This document shows positions 17,955 to 26,372 of a stretch of DNA of 64,000 nt, one piece after another. Under the pieces are notes generated by a model that was not told the DNA's origin, made no database searches, and was given only the letters and a program-made list of their open reading frames with translations. Both the position numbers and the translations under genes were made by a program. Each line of letters starts with the position of its first letter. Position 1 is the stretch's first letter. Source of the DNA: Rheinheimera aquimaris (GTDB lineage: Bacteria; Pseudomonadota; Gammaproteobacteria; Enterobacterales; Alteromonadaceae); NCBI RefSeq assembly GCF_020531985.1, contig NZ_JAJAVQ010000002.1, positions 310,001-374,000 on the forward strand, read 5' to 3'.

Positions 17955-18396
17955 AATTCACCTGTAACACCGGCCGGGAAAAGCCGGATAAAGGATGGCA
18001 TCTGCTTACGGCCATCATCTGTCTGCGTTGACGAAATATACCCGGAGAACAGCCCTGCCAGCTTTTAAATGCTTTCTGAAAGCTGCTTTGTTCTTCAAAC
18101 CCAAGCTGGAAAGCAATCTGCTGCAAGCTCAGGCTGGCATCCTGTAAATACTGCTGCGCCAGTGTATGACGGCAGTCAGCGAGCAACTGGCGAAAGCTGC
18201 TATCAGTGCAGCGCAGTTCACGCTGCAAAGTGCGGCAGCTCATATTCAATGCGCTTGCAGCGTCACTTAGCCGGGGTACCCTGGGTAGTTGCTGCATTAT
18301 AAACTGACTAAGTTTGTGCAGCATGGCGTGTGATGCTGCCTGTCGTTTGCTGTGACAGCTGGTTTGCCTGCTGTCTGTGACACTCTGGTTTTTCAT
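17941..18396 (-). CDS. AraC-type DNA-binding-domain protein
   Basis: From ATG 18396 (GGAG upstream) the protein has 151 aa. Residues about 25-125 are an AraC double helix-turn-helix (LSDAASALNMSCRTLQREL and SLQQIAFQLGFEEQSSFQKAFKSWQG). There is almost no N-terminal part, so the usual ligand-binding domain is missing. It overlaps malQ by 14 bp, which suggests a role in the alpha-glucan locus. A longer frame to 18465 exists but lacks support. An ATACGTAT palindrome lies about 100 bp upstream. Confidence 0.8.
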   Translation of the reverse strand: MKNQSVTDSRQTSCHSKRQAASHAMLHKLSQFIMQQLPRVPRLSDAASALNMSCRTLQRELRCTDSSFRQLLADCRHTLAQQYLQDASLSLQQIAFQLGFEEQSSFQKAFKSWQGCSPGIFRQRRQMMAVSRCHPLSGFSRPVLQVNYGTN

Positions 18397-18494
18397 TGGT
18401 TGCTCCGCGCGGTAACAAAGCAAAACCGCAGATCGCTTCAGGTTGCCATATGGTGGTGCAAGCATAAATCAGCCTCTGCCATTTATTAAACCTG

Positions 18495-18510
18495 CTGCAT
18501 ACGTATGCAG
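18495..18510. promoter_or_regulatory. Palindromic operator O1 (ATACGTAT core)
   Basis: CTGCATACGTATGCAG is a perfect 16-bp palindrome. It shares TGnATACGTATnCA with the two sites in front of the TonB receptor genes. The central CG and form suggest a LacI-family regulator. It lies over the poor -35 region (TCTGCA) 17 bp from a TAATAA -10 directed to the AraC/malQ genes. Confidence 0.65.
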
Positions 18511-18670
18511 AGAAAATTTAATCTATTCTGTTACCTGATGAGCTGAATTTGTTTGCGGTACGTAATATGAACATCGCGGCTTAAGTTGGCGCTAACCCCA
18601 TAAAAATAAAGGCGCCCACTATTGGTGCAATGCAGGTAGGCTTTGCGCCACCTTCGTGCAAATTGTTCAG

Positions 18671-18717
18671 TATGAATACGTATTCATATTGAGCTGTTGC
18701 CCTAATAAGTTTAATAA
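18671..18717 (+). promoter_or_regulatory. Operator O2 and promoter of the first alpha-glucan TonB receptor
   Basis: TATGAATACGTATTCATA (18671-18688) is a perfect 18-bp palindrome. It abuts a -35 TTGAGC (18689-18694), followed after 17 bp by -10 TAATAA (18712-18717). The same operator, spacing and -10 surroundings recur at 23331-23374, so the block is conserved between the two receptor genes. Confidence 0.72.
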
Positions 18718-18804
18718 ATACGCTAAGACAAAAGTCTGGTTGTACTGCTCCAGTTGCGCTTACAGCTGACAGACGACACAAACAACACACCGGGGATGAA
18801 GGAC

Positions 18805-21624
18805 ATGAATAAATTTAAACTCAGTATGCTGACGCTGGCTATAGCTGCTGGCACAGGTAGCAATGCTATTGCTCAAACAGCTGAACAAGCCACTGCGGAT
18901 GAGCAAATCGAAGTGATAGCTGTTACTGGCTATCGTGGCAGTCTGCAAAAGGCGCAGGCAATCAAGATGAGTGAAAACTCTATTGTTGAAGTGTTATCAG
19001 CGGAAGATATCGGTAAGCTGCCGGATACCAGCGTTGCAGAATCTCTGGCGCGATTACCAGGTCTGGCCGGTGAGCGCCGTAACGGTCGTACCAGCGGTTT
19101 ATCTGTGCGTGGCTTCAACGAAAACTATGTTGGTACGTCATTGAATGGCCGTGAGCTGTTAGGTATGGGTGACAACCGCGGTGTGGAGTACGATTTATAC
19201 CCTTCTGAAATTGTTTCCACAGCCATCGTTTATAAAACGCCTGAGGCTAGCCTGATGGCGCAGGGCATTGGCGGTACTGTAGACCTGCAAACTATTAAGC
19301 CTTTAGCAGCAGAACGCACACTTGCTTTTAACGGCAGCTATGAGAAGAATGATCAGGATTCAGGTAACCCGGACTTTGATAACACCGGTCACCGTTTGTC
19401 GTTCAACTATGTTGATAAATTCCTGGATGACCGTTTAGGTGTTGCGTTAGTGGTTGCATCTCTGGAAACCCCGCGGCAGGAACAACAGTTCCGTGGCTGG
19501 GGCTATGCTGGAGCTAATCCAGACCGCGCTGCAGACGGCGTGACGGTGCCAGACGGAACCGTCATTCTGGGTGGCCATGATTCTTTTACCCGTTCAGCAA
19601 TGCTGGAACGTGATTCTATTGCCTTGGTACTGGAATACATTGTAAACGATCGCTTAAAAGCGACATTTGATGCATTGTACATCGACTTTAATGAACAGGA
19701 CGCCCGTCGTGGTCTGGAAGAAGGTGGCGCGGAATGGGGTACTGGTGCTTACACCATTACCGGCGTTGATAACGGCCTGGTTACTTCTGGCTATTATGAT
19801 GGTTTCTATTCTGTAGTACGCAATGACGTGCGCGAGCAAGATGCAGACCTTAAAACGTTTGGCCTGAACCTGGAATATCAAATCAACGATAACTGGAGTG
19901 GTCAGTTAGACGTATCTACCGGTAAAGTGACTAAAACCATCACTGATATTGAAAGCTACTCTGGCGTTGGCCGTGCTAACACACCTAACCGTCCTATCAC
20001 TGCCCGCTCTTGGGTTATGACATCAAATGGTGCCTTTTATTCTGATCATCCAACCATAGCGCCGGTCGATTTAACCGATCCAAGTTTAATCCGCCTGGCT
20101 GGCCCGCAGGCTTGGGGTGGCTCACTAAACCCTGTTACTGACTTTCAGAACGTACCGGGTTTTGGTCCGGATACTGCGCAAGATGGTTTTGTAAACAATC
20201 CAGACTTTGAAGAAACACTGGACAGCGTGCGTTTGCAAGCAAATGGCTATGTCGAGTGGGGTATTTTCAATGAGCTCGAGCTCGGTGTGGTTCATAAGAA
20301 ACGCAGCAAAACGAAGATTAATAATGGTGCATTCTTAACCGCGAACGATTGGCCAGATGCCAGCCCTATTCCGAATGTACTGGGTGTGGCAGATTTAAGC
20401 TTTATCGGTATAAACGGTGTTTTAGCTTATGACAGCCTGGGTTTATACAGAAGCGGTTTTTATACTTCTACTGACGCCGCTCTGCTTGAAAATGGTCGTT
20501 ATGGAGATACTTATAGCATTGATGAAAAGCTGACTACGCTATACGGTATGTTGGATATCAGCACTGAGATTGGCGATATCGCTGTTACCGGTAATGTCGG
20601 TGTGCAAATTGTCAGGGCAGATCAGCAAGGCGATGGCTTTAGCGCTACGACTAATGCCCAAGGCTTTACGCAGGCAGTACCTGTATCTGCGGGCACCGAT
20701 TACACTGACGTGTTACCAAGCCTGAACCTGAGCTTTGAAGTGGCTGACCGCCAGTATGTTCGCACCAGTTTATCGAAAGTGATGAGCCGGCCACGTATGG
20801 ACGATATGCGACCAAACTCTCAGGTTACCTTTGCTTTTAACGACAATAATATTCTGGACGATGACCCGCTGAATAGTGCCTGGGGTGGCAATGGCGGTAA
20901 CACTGAGCTTAAGCCGCTGGAAGCAGATCAGTTTGATTTATCGTATGAGAATTACTTCCACGACAATGGTTTCTTTGCTGCAAGTTTCTTCTTTAAAGAT
21001 TTGAAAAACTGGCACCGCAATATAACCCTGATCAATGACTTTTCATCTAACTATATTCCCGGGTTCCATCAATCGTCTGATGCAACCGGCAATTTACCGC
21101 CAGCGACGTTCCTTGGTCGTTTAGATATCCGTCAGGATGGCTTACAAGGCTTTGTTCGTGGCTATGAGTTCCAGGCCAGTATACCGTTTGACATTATTCA
21201 CGAGGCTCTGGATGGCTTCGGTATAGTAGCCAGCGCAACCTTTATGGATGGTAAGTTAGACGATGGTGGCCGGGTACCGGGTTTGTCTGAAGAAATTTAC
21301 ACTCTGACGGCATATTATGAGTACAAAGGTTTTGAGTTCCGTATTTCAGGGACCAAGCGTGATGAGTTCCAGACCGAAGAGCGCGGTTTAAGCTTAGCTT
21401 TGACACCGGTAACCCGTCTTGGCAATGAGCTGTGGGATGCACAGATTGGCTATGATTTTAGCGAGTCTGGCATAGAAGCGCTGGATGGTTTACGCGTAAC
21501 GCTGCAAGCTCAAAACTTGACTGATGAAAAAGATGTGACCACAAACGGTGCTGACAACCGCCAGATAGTCACCTATCAGAGCTATGGCCGTAACTATATG
21601 TTAGGCTTAAACTACAAGTTCTAA
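18805..21624 (+). CDS. TonB-dependent receptor, probably for maltodextrins/alpha-glucans (1)
   Basis: An outer-membrane active transporter of 939 aa. I choose ATG 18805 because the stretch around it (CGGGGATGAAGGACATGAATAAA) matches the start of the second receptor gene, and a signal peptide (MNKFKLSMLTLAIAAGTGSNAIAQ) follows. A TonB-box-like IEVIAVTG precedes the plug (about 40-160, VRGFNENYVGTSLNGRELL); the barrel ends NYMLGLNYKF. This long form is the type found in polysaccharide loci of Alteromonadales. The substrate is inferred from the neighbouring pullulanase and malQ. Confidence 0.88.
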   Translation: MNKFKLSMLTLAIAAGTGSNAIAQTAEQATADEQIEVIAVTGYRGSLQKAQAIKMSENSIVEVLSAEDIGKLPDTSVAESLARLPGLAGERRNGRTSGLSVRGFNENYVGTSLNGRELLGMGDNRGVEYDLYPSEIVSTAIVYKTPEASLMAQGIGGTVDLQTIKPLAAERTLAFNGSYEKNDQDSGNPDFDNTGHRLSFNYVDKFLDDRLGVALVVASLETPRQEQQFRGWGYAGANPDRAADGVTVPDGTVILGGHDSFTRSAMLERDSIALVLEYIVNDRLKATFDALYIDFNEQDARRGLEEGGAEWGTGAYTITGVDNGLVTSGYYDGFYSVVRNDVREQDADLKTFGLNLEYQINDNWSGQLDVSTGKVTKTITDIESYSGVGRANTPNRPITARSWVMTSNGAFYSDHPTIAPVDLTDPSLIRLAGPQAWGGSLNPVTDFQNVPGFGPDTAQDGFVNNPDFEETLDSVRLQANGYVEWGIFNELELGVVHKKRSKTKINNGAFLTANDWPDASPIPNVLGVADLSFIGINGVLAYDSLGLYRSGFYTSTDAALLENGRYGDTYSIDEKLTTLYGMLDISTEIGDIAVTGNVGVQIVRADQQGDGFSATTNAQGFTQAVPVSAGTDYTDVLPSLNLSFEVADRQYVRTSLSKVMSRPRMDDMRPNSQVTFAFNDNNILDDDPLNSAWGGNGGNTELKPLEADQFDLSYENYFHDNGFFAASFFFKDLKNWHRNITLINDFSSNYIPGFHQSSDATGNLPPATFLGRLDIRQDGLQGFVRGYEFQASIPFDIIHEALDGFGIVASATFMDGKLDDGGRVPGLSEEIYTLTAYYEYKGFEFRISGTKRDEFQTEERGLSLALTPVTRLGNELWDAQIGYDFSESGIEALDGLRVTLQAQNLTDEKDVTTNGADNRQIVTYQSYGRNYMLGLNYKF

Positions 21625-21670
21625 GCTTGGCAGCTTCTGAGCTGTAAAGCGCTCAGATTTACTTACTAAC

Positions 21671-21705
21671 AGCCCAACCAAGCGTCATCTGGTTGGGCTT
21701 TTTAT
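21671..21705 (+). terminator. Terminator between receptor and halogenase-family gene
   Basis: A perfect 10-bp stem AGCCCAACCA / TGGTTGGGCT with a 9-nt loop is followed by TTTTTATT. It ends only 17 bp before the next start codon, so partial read-through may set the ratio of the two products. Confidence 0.85.
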
Positions 21706-21722
21706 TGGTTAAAGGTGCAGCG

Positions 21723-23207
21723 ATGCAAACTGTGCGTAAAGTCGTTATTTTAGGTGGTGGTACATCAGGCTGGATAGCGGCAGCGTTATTGAAGAAAGTG
21801 TTGGGCGCTACTATCGATATAGTGTTAGTCGAGTCTGACAGTATTGGAACTATAGGCGTAGGCGAAGCGACTATACCGCCAATTCGTTTACTGAACTCCG
21901 TACTTGGCATTAACGAAGCCGAGTTTCTACGCGAAACCAAAGCGACCATAAAGCTTGCTATTAAGTTTGATAACTGGCGTGTTCCGGGTGAAGGGTATTT
22001 TCACACTTTCGGTGCACCGGGCAAAAGTCTGGCGTTTTGTCAGTTTCATCATCTGTGGAAGCGGGCTCGTCAGCTTGGGGATACCACTTCGCTGTGGGAA
22101 TATGATTTAAATTACCTTTGCGCACGTGACGGAAAATTTGCACCAATAACGGCTAAAGATACCATTCTTGAATTGCCTTACGCGTTTCACTTTGACGCTG
22201 GCCTGTACGCACAGTATCTACGTAAGCTGAGCGAGCAGTGGGGCGTGCAGCGTATCGAAGGCCTCGTCAATGACGTTATGCAACATCCAAACGGTGACAT
22301 TAAAAACCTGGTATTGGATGGTGGGCGCGAGGTTAGCGGCGATCTGTTTATTGATTGTTCCGGTTTTCGCGGATTGCTTATTCAACAAAAGCTGGGTGCT
22401 GGCTATGATGACTGGAGCCATTGGTTACCTTGTGATCGTGCTGTCGCTGTACCCTCTGAACGGTTTGATAAAACCTTACCTTATACCCGTGCTATTGCGC
22501 ATAGTGCTGGCTGGCAATGGCGTATCCCGCTACAACATCGCAACGGCAATGGATTGGTTTACAGCAGTTCTCATTATACAGAGCAACAAGCAGCCGATTT
22601 ATTACTTGGCAACTTGGATAGCAAAGCTCTGGCTGATCCTAAATTTATTCAGTTTAAAACCGGTCGGCGGCGTAAACAGTGGCATCGGAATGTGGTGTCA
22701 GTGGGTTTATCCAGTGGCTTTCTTGAGCCGCTGGAATCTACCAGCATCCACTTGATCCAGTCTGCGGTGGTACGCTTGCTGCAGTTATTTCCGCATCAGG
22801 GCATAGTGTCGTCTCAGGTTGCTGAATATAACCGGCAGTCGCAACTTGAGTTTGAACAGATCCGCGATTTTATTATTCTGCACTATCATGTAAACCAGCG
22901 CACAGACAGCCAGTTCTGGCGTGATATGCAGCAGATGACAGTTCCTGACAGTTTACAGCGAAAAATACAGATATTTGCTGCTAATGGTTCGTTATTCAGG
23001 GAGCAAAACGATTTGTTTCTGGAAAGCTCCTGGCTACAGGTGATGATGGGCCAGGGGATAATGCCAAAAGATTATCACCCTATCGCTAATAGTTTTACTG
23101 AGCAGAAGCTAAAAGAAATGTTGGCTCAGTTTAGGGCTATCAAGCAACAACCGTTGAGCAAATTGCCTTCACATGATGAGTTCCTGCAAAAAGTCTGCGC
23201 ACAGTAA
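21723..23207 (+). CDS. Flavin-dependent (tryptophan) halogenase family protein
   Basis: A 494-aa protein starting at ATG 21723 (AAAGGTG upstream). The FAD motif is GGGTSG (11-16). GVGEATIP (45-52) and WQWRIP (264-269), the WxWxIP signature of flavin-dependent halogenases, are intact. Lys77 in ATIKLAIKF aligns with the catalytic lysine of PrnA, and the FLEPLESTSI motif holds the equivalent active-site glutamate. Such genes often accompany TonB receptors of sugar loci in Alteromonadales and Caulobacter, where their substrate is unknown. It needs a flavin reductase, which I do not see here. It is probably not a tryptophan halogenase in function. Confidence 0.88.
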   Translation: MQTVRKVVILGGGTSGWIAAALLKKVLGATIDIVLVESDSIGTIGVGEATIPPIRLLNSVLGINEAEFLRETKATIKLAIKFDNWRVPGEGYFHTFGAPGKSLAFCQFHHLWKRARQLGDTTSLWEYDLNYLCARDGKFAPITAKDTILELPYAFHFDAGLYAQYLRKLSEQWGVQRIEGLVNDVMQHPNGDIKNLVLDGGREVSGDLFIDCSGFRGLLIQQKLGAGYDDWSHWLPCDRAVAVPSERFDKTLPYTRAIAHSAGWQWRIPLQHRNGNGLVYSSSHYTEQQAADLLLGNLDSKALADPKFIQFKTGRRRKQWHRNVVSVGLSSGFLEPLESTSIHLIQSAVVRLLQLFPHQGIVSSQVAEYNRQSQLEFEQIRDFIILHYHVNQRTDSQFWRDMQQMTVPDSLQRKIQIFAANGSLFREQNDLFLESSWLQVMMGQGIMPKDYHPIANSFTEQKLKEMLAQFRAIKQQPLSKLPSHDEFLQKVCAQ

Positions 23208-23330
23208 GCACACAATAGGCTGCGATTGACATAGTTTTCGCTAACCCTGAAACGTTCCTTAAGCAGTGTAAGGCTTTGCCTGCACTGCTTTATTGCATTT
23301 CTGTTTCCCGCTGCGCTGTTTTGGCGCGGC

Positions 23331-23374
23331 TGAATACGTATTCATATTGCACCCTGCCCCAATAAGGTTAATAA
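23331..23374 (+). promoter_or_regulatory. Operator O3 and promoter of the second alpha-glucan TonB receptor
   Basis: TGAATACGTATTCA (23331-23344) is a perfect palindrome equal to the centre of O2. It is followed by TTGCAC (23347-23352), a 16-bp spacer and TAATAA (23369-23374). The flanking CCAATAAGGTTAATAAAT resembles the corresponding bases behind O2. Confidence 0.72.
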
Positions 23375-23462
23375 ATGAACACTGATAAAGCAGGCTGCAA
23401 GTGTTCATGCCAGTTGCATGGATCGCGCAACCAACAATAAAAAACAAACGGGGATACAGGGC

Positions 23463-26351
23463 ATGAATAAGTTCAGGCTTAGTCTGCTCACGCTTGCTAT
23501 GGCAGGGGTGGGTAGTCTGGCGTGTTCTGCTGCTGCACAAACGGCACAGCAGGCACCACAATTAGCAAATCAACAAGCAGCAGAAGATAATGCCGCTTCC
23601 CAGCAAGCGTTAGACAGCGTTGAAGTAATTCAGGTACGTGGCTTTGCCAGCAGCCTGTTCCGCTCGCTTGATGCCAAGCGCTTTGGCGATACCGTATCAG
23701 AAACCATTTCCGCTGACGATTTAGGCGCCTTGCCAGACGTATCGATGGCCGATGCGCTGACACGCTTACCCGGTATTTCCGCGGTACGTACCGGTGGCCA
23801 GGCGGCTGAGATTAATATCCGTGGTATGTCGGGTGGTTTTGTATTTTCTACCTTAAATGGCCGCGAGCAGGTATCCACCAGTGGCAAACGGAATATCGAG
23901 TTTGACCAGTACCCATCAGAGTTAATCACATCTGCAGCAGTATATAAATCGCCAAAAGCGTCACTGATTGAAGGTGGCGTGGCCGGTACTGTTGAGCTGC
24001 AAACCGCCAGCCCGCTGCGCAACGAAAAACAGCATACTTTTACCGTTAACGTGCGGGGTATGTACAACGACCGCGCAGACGAAGTGCCTGATGGCGTCGA
24101 CTTTGGCCACCGTTTCAGTATGTCTTATCAGGGTAAGTTTCTGAATGATACCTTAGGCTTTGCTGCCGGCTATGCCCGTTTGTATCAGCCCAGTGTGGCG
24201 ACTCAATTTGTCGGGCTGGCCTATAACGGCCAAAAAGACACCAATGACGATGGCGTTAATGAATACATCAGTGAAGGCTTTGAGCTACAGCATAAAGGCG
24301 GTGAGGAAACGCGCGATGGTTATATGGCTGCGCTGGAGTGGACGCCGCATGATGCCTTTACCTTAAAAGCCGATGCGTTTTTATCCAAGTTTGATAAAGA
24401 GGCGTTTGCGCGCGGCTTCCGGGTGAAGTTTGGCGGCCCGACGGCTGCACTTGGTAACCCGGTATTAAATGGCAGCTCGGTGATTGGCGGTACCTTCAAC
24501 CGCACCGGCAGTAGTTTTACCCGGGTTGAAATTGTTAACGATGACAACCGCGATTTTGACGAAGTGCGCAGTTTCGGCATCAACGCTGACTGGGATGTGA
24601 CCGATACCGTAAATCTGGCGTTTGACGTATCGCACTCTTCAGCCAAGAGTGATTTCCGCAACGGCCTGTTGTGGTCGCTGGTCGCCGAAGATGCCAATGC
24701 GGCTGTGCCGGTATTGGATACCAACGTATCAATATCTTATCTGTTAAATGGTCTTAACTTGCCAAGTGTCGGTTTTAACCAGGCGGCAGCATTTTCAGAT
24801 ATCGATAAAGTCATGCTGAGCAAATATGGCATTTATCCGTATGTGAACGAAGATGAAGTGACCGCCTACCGTTTCGATGCTAAATGGCAGTTGGAGATGC
24901 CGGTCGTGACATCACTGGAAGCCGGTGTGCGTTATTCCGAGCGTACTTATAAGAACGACCGCTCAGTGTTTGAATATGGCAGCGATGGCGCCTTTTTAAC
25001 ATCACAACCACCGCTTAAGCTGACCGACGATATGGTGGAAGTGGTGAACTTTAGCGGTGACTTTGGCATTTACCCGAGCTACCTGTCGATTGATTTGGAT
25101 AAGGCGCTGGCGGCCTGGTTTCCTGATGGTGTACCACAACCGGTACAGACCTGGGGTAGCGGCAACCCGGACGTTCTGGAGTCGCAGTTTAACCCGACGG
25201 GGCCTAACACTGCCTGGTCAGTGTTAGAGAGCGGCGAAGTCTACGAAGATGTGCTGGCTGGCTACGTTATGGCCAACCTGGATGCGGAACTTTTTGGCAT
25301 ACCGCTGACAGGCAACTTTGGCGTGCGTGTGGTGCAAACTGACCAAAGTGCTACCAACCTGGCAGATGTCAACGGCGATGTATTACGCGGCGCACAGAAT
25401 CTTACTGACGAAGCCGGTTTGGTAAACGGCCGTTATGCCCCGGGTGTGCTGGGTGAAAAATACACCGATGTACTGCCGCAACTGAACCTGAATTTTGGCA
25501 TTACTGACAATTCGCAAATCCGTTTTGCCGCGGCTAAAGTCATGTCGCGCCCACCGATTAACCGGCTGGCATCCAATACGTCTATTAACATCAGCGACGA
25601 CGGCGAAATAACCGGCTCCAGTGCCAACAGCCCGTTTTTACGGCCGTTTGAAGCAACACAGTATGACTTATCGTACGAATACTATATCCCGTCTGGCGCT
25701 ATCGCCTTTGCATTGTTTTATAAGGATATTAAGTCGTTTGTGAACGATTTTACTATCCAGCAATTTGATTTTGCTGCTGCGGGTTTTGACGTACCGGCAG
25801 AGATTATCGATGAAGACGGTATACCGCGAGCAACCTTTAACGGTGCTTTTTCAACAGCTGTCAATAACGGTGCAGGCGGGTATATCCGAGGTGCTGAGCT
25901 GGCCTTTACCAAGGTGTTTGATTTCTTACCCGAGCTTTGGTCAGGCATGGGGGTACAAGGCAGTTACTCCTACACCGAGAGTGAAGTCAGCCTGATTAAC
26001 AGCTTAGGTGGTGAGCCGATAGAAACCACTTTTGAAGGTTTATCACAGGATGTGTTTACCGGCACAGTGTTCTGGAACTATCAGGGCTTTGATGCCCGTA
26101 TCAGTGCCCGTTACCGCTCGCCTTTTGTGTCGTCGCAGGTAGGTATTGATGAGCAGATCACCAACTTCGACAGTGAAACGGTGATTGATATGCAAACCTC
26201 ATACGACCTTAACGACAACTTTAAGGTGCTGTTTCAGGTGAACAACCTGACAGACGAGCCCACCAAGAGTTATTTCGGTGACAAAGCGCAAACCGGCACG
26301 CTGCAATTCTTTGGCCGCCAGTTTTATCTCGGCGCGGTTTACACCTTTTAA
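23463..26351 (+). CDS. TonB-dependent receptor, probably for maltodextrins/alpha-glucans (2)
   Basis: An outer-membrane transporter of 962 aa. ATG 23463 gives a signal peptide (MNKFRLSLLTLAMAGVGSLACSAAAQ) and matches the start context of the first receptor. After a Gln/Ala-rich stretch comes VEVIQVRGF as a TonB-box-like segment, then the plug (EINIRGMSGGFVFSTLNGREQ) and a barrel ending FYLGAVYTF. It is related to, but clearly diverged from, the receptor at 18805. The pullulanase gene follows after 21 bp, so the two are one transcription unit: a surface or periplasmic debranching enzyme plus an importer. Confidence 0.88.
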   Translation: MNKFRLSLLTLAMAGVGSLACSAAAQTAQQAPQLANQQAAEDNAASQQALDSVEVIQVRGFASSLFRSLDAKRFGDTVSETISADDLGALPDVSMADALTRLPGISAVRTGGQAAEINIRGMSGGFVFSTLNGREQVSTSGKRNIEFDQYPSELITSAAVYKSPKASLIEGGVAGTVELQTASPLRNEKQHTFTVNVRGMYNDRADEVPDGVDFGHRFSMSYQGKFLNDTLGFAAGYARLYQPSVATQFVGLAYNGQKDTNDDGVNEYISEGFELQHKGGEETRDGYMAALEWTPHDAFTLKADAFLSKFDKEAFARGFRVKFGGPTAALGNPVLNGSSVIGGTFNRTGSSFTRVEIVNDDNRDFDEVRSFGINADWDVTDTVNLAFDVSHSSAKSDFRNGLLWSLVAEDANAAVPVLDTNVSISYLLNGLNLPSVGFNQAAAFSDIDKVMLSKYGIYPYVNEDEVTAYRFDAKWQLEMPVVTSLEAGVRYSERTYKNDRSVFEYGSDGAFLTSQPPLKLTDDMVEVVNFSGDFGIYPSYLSIDLDKALAAWFPDGVPQPVQTWGSGNPDVLESQFNPTGPNTAWSVLESGEVYEDVLAGYVMANLDAELFGIPLTGNFGVRVVQTDQSATNLADVNGDVLRGAQNLTDEAGLVNGRYAPGVLGEKYTDVLPQLNLNFGITDNSQIRFAAAKVMSRPPINRLASNTSINISDDGEITGSSANSPFLRPFEATQYDLSYEYYIPSGAIAFALFYKDIKSFVNDFTIQQFDFAAAGFDVPAEIIDEDGIPRATFNGAFSTAVNNGAGGYIRGAELAFTKVFDFLPELWSGMGVQGSYSYTESEVSLINSLGGEPIETTFEGLSQDVFTGTVFWNYQGFDARISARYRSPFVSSQVGIDEQITNFDSETVIDMQTSYDLNDNFKVLFQVNNLTDEPTKSYFGDKAQTGTLQFFGRQFYLGAVYTF

Positions 26352-26372
26352 GCGGATTATGGAGCAAGAATA

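Larger units (their letters stand above)
18397..18804. other. Divergent control region of the alpha-glucan locus (408 bp)
   Basis: Contains two palindromes (18495-18510 and 18671-18688) and the promoter of the first TonB receptor. On the minus strand a TAATAA (18488-18483) could be the -10 of the AraC/malQ unit. A TGGCGC/GCGCCA pair near 18583-18652 is weak. I see no gene. Confidence 0.6.
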
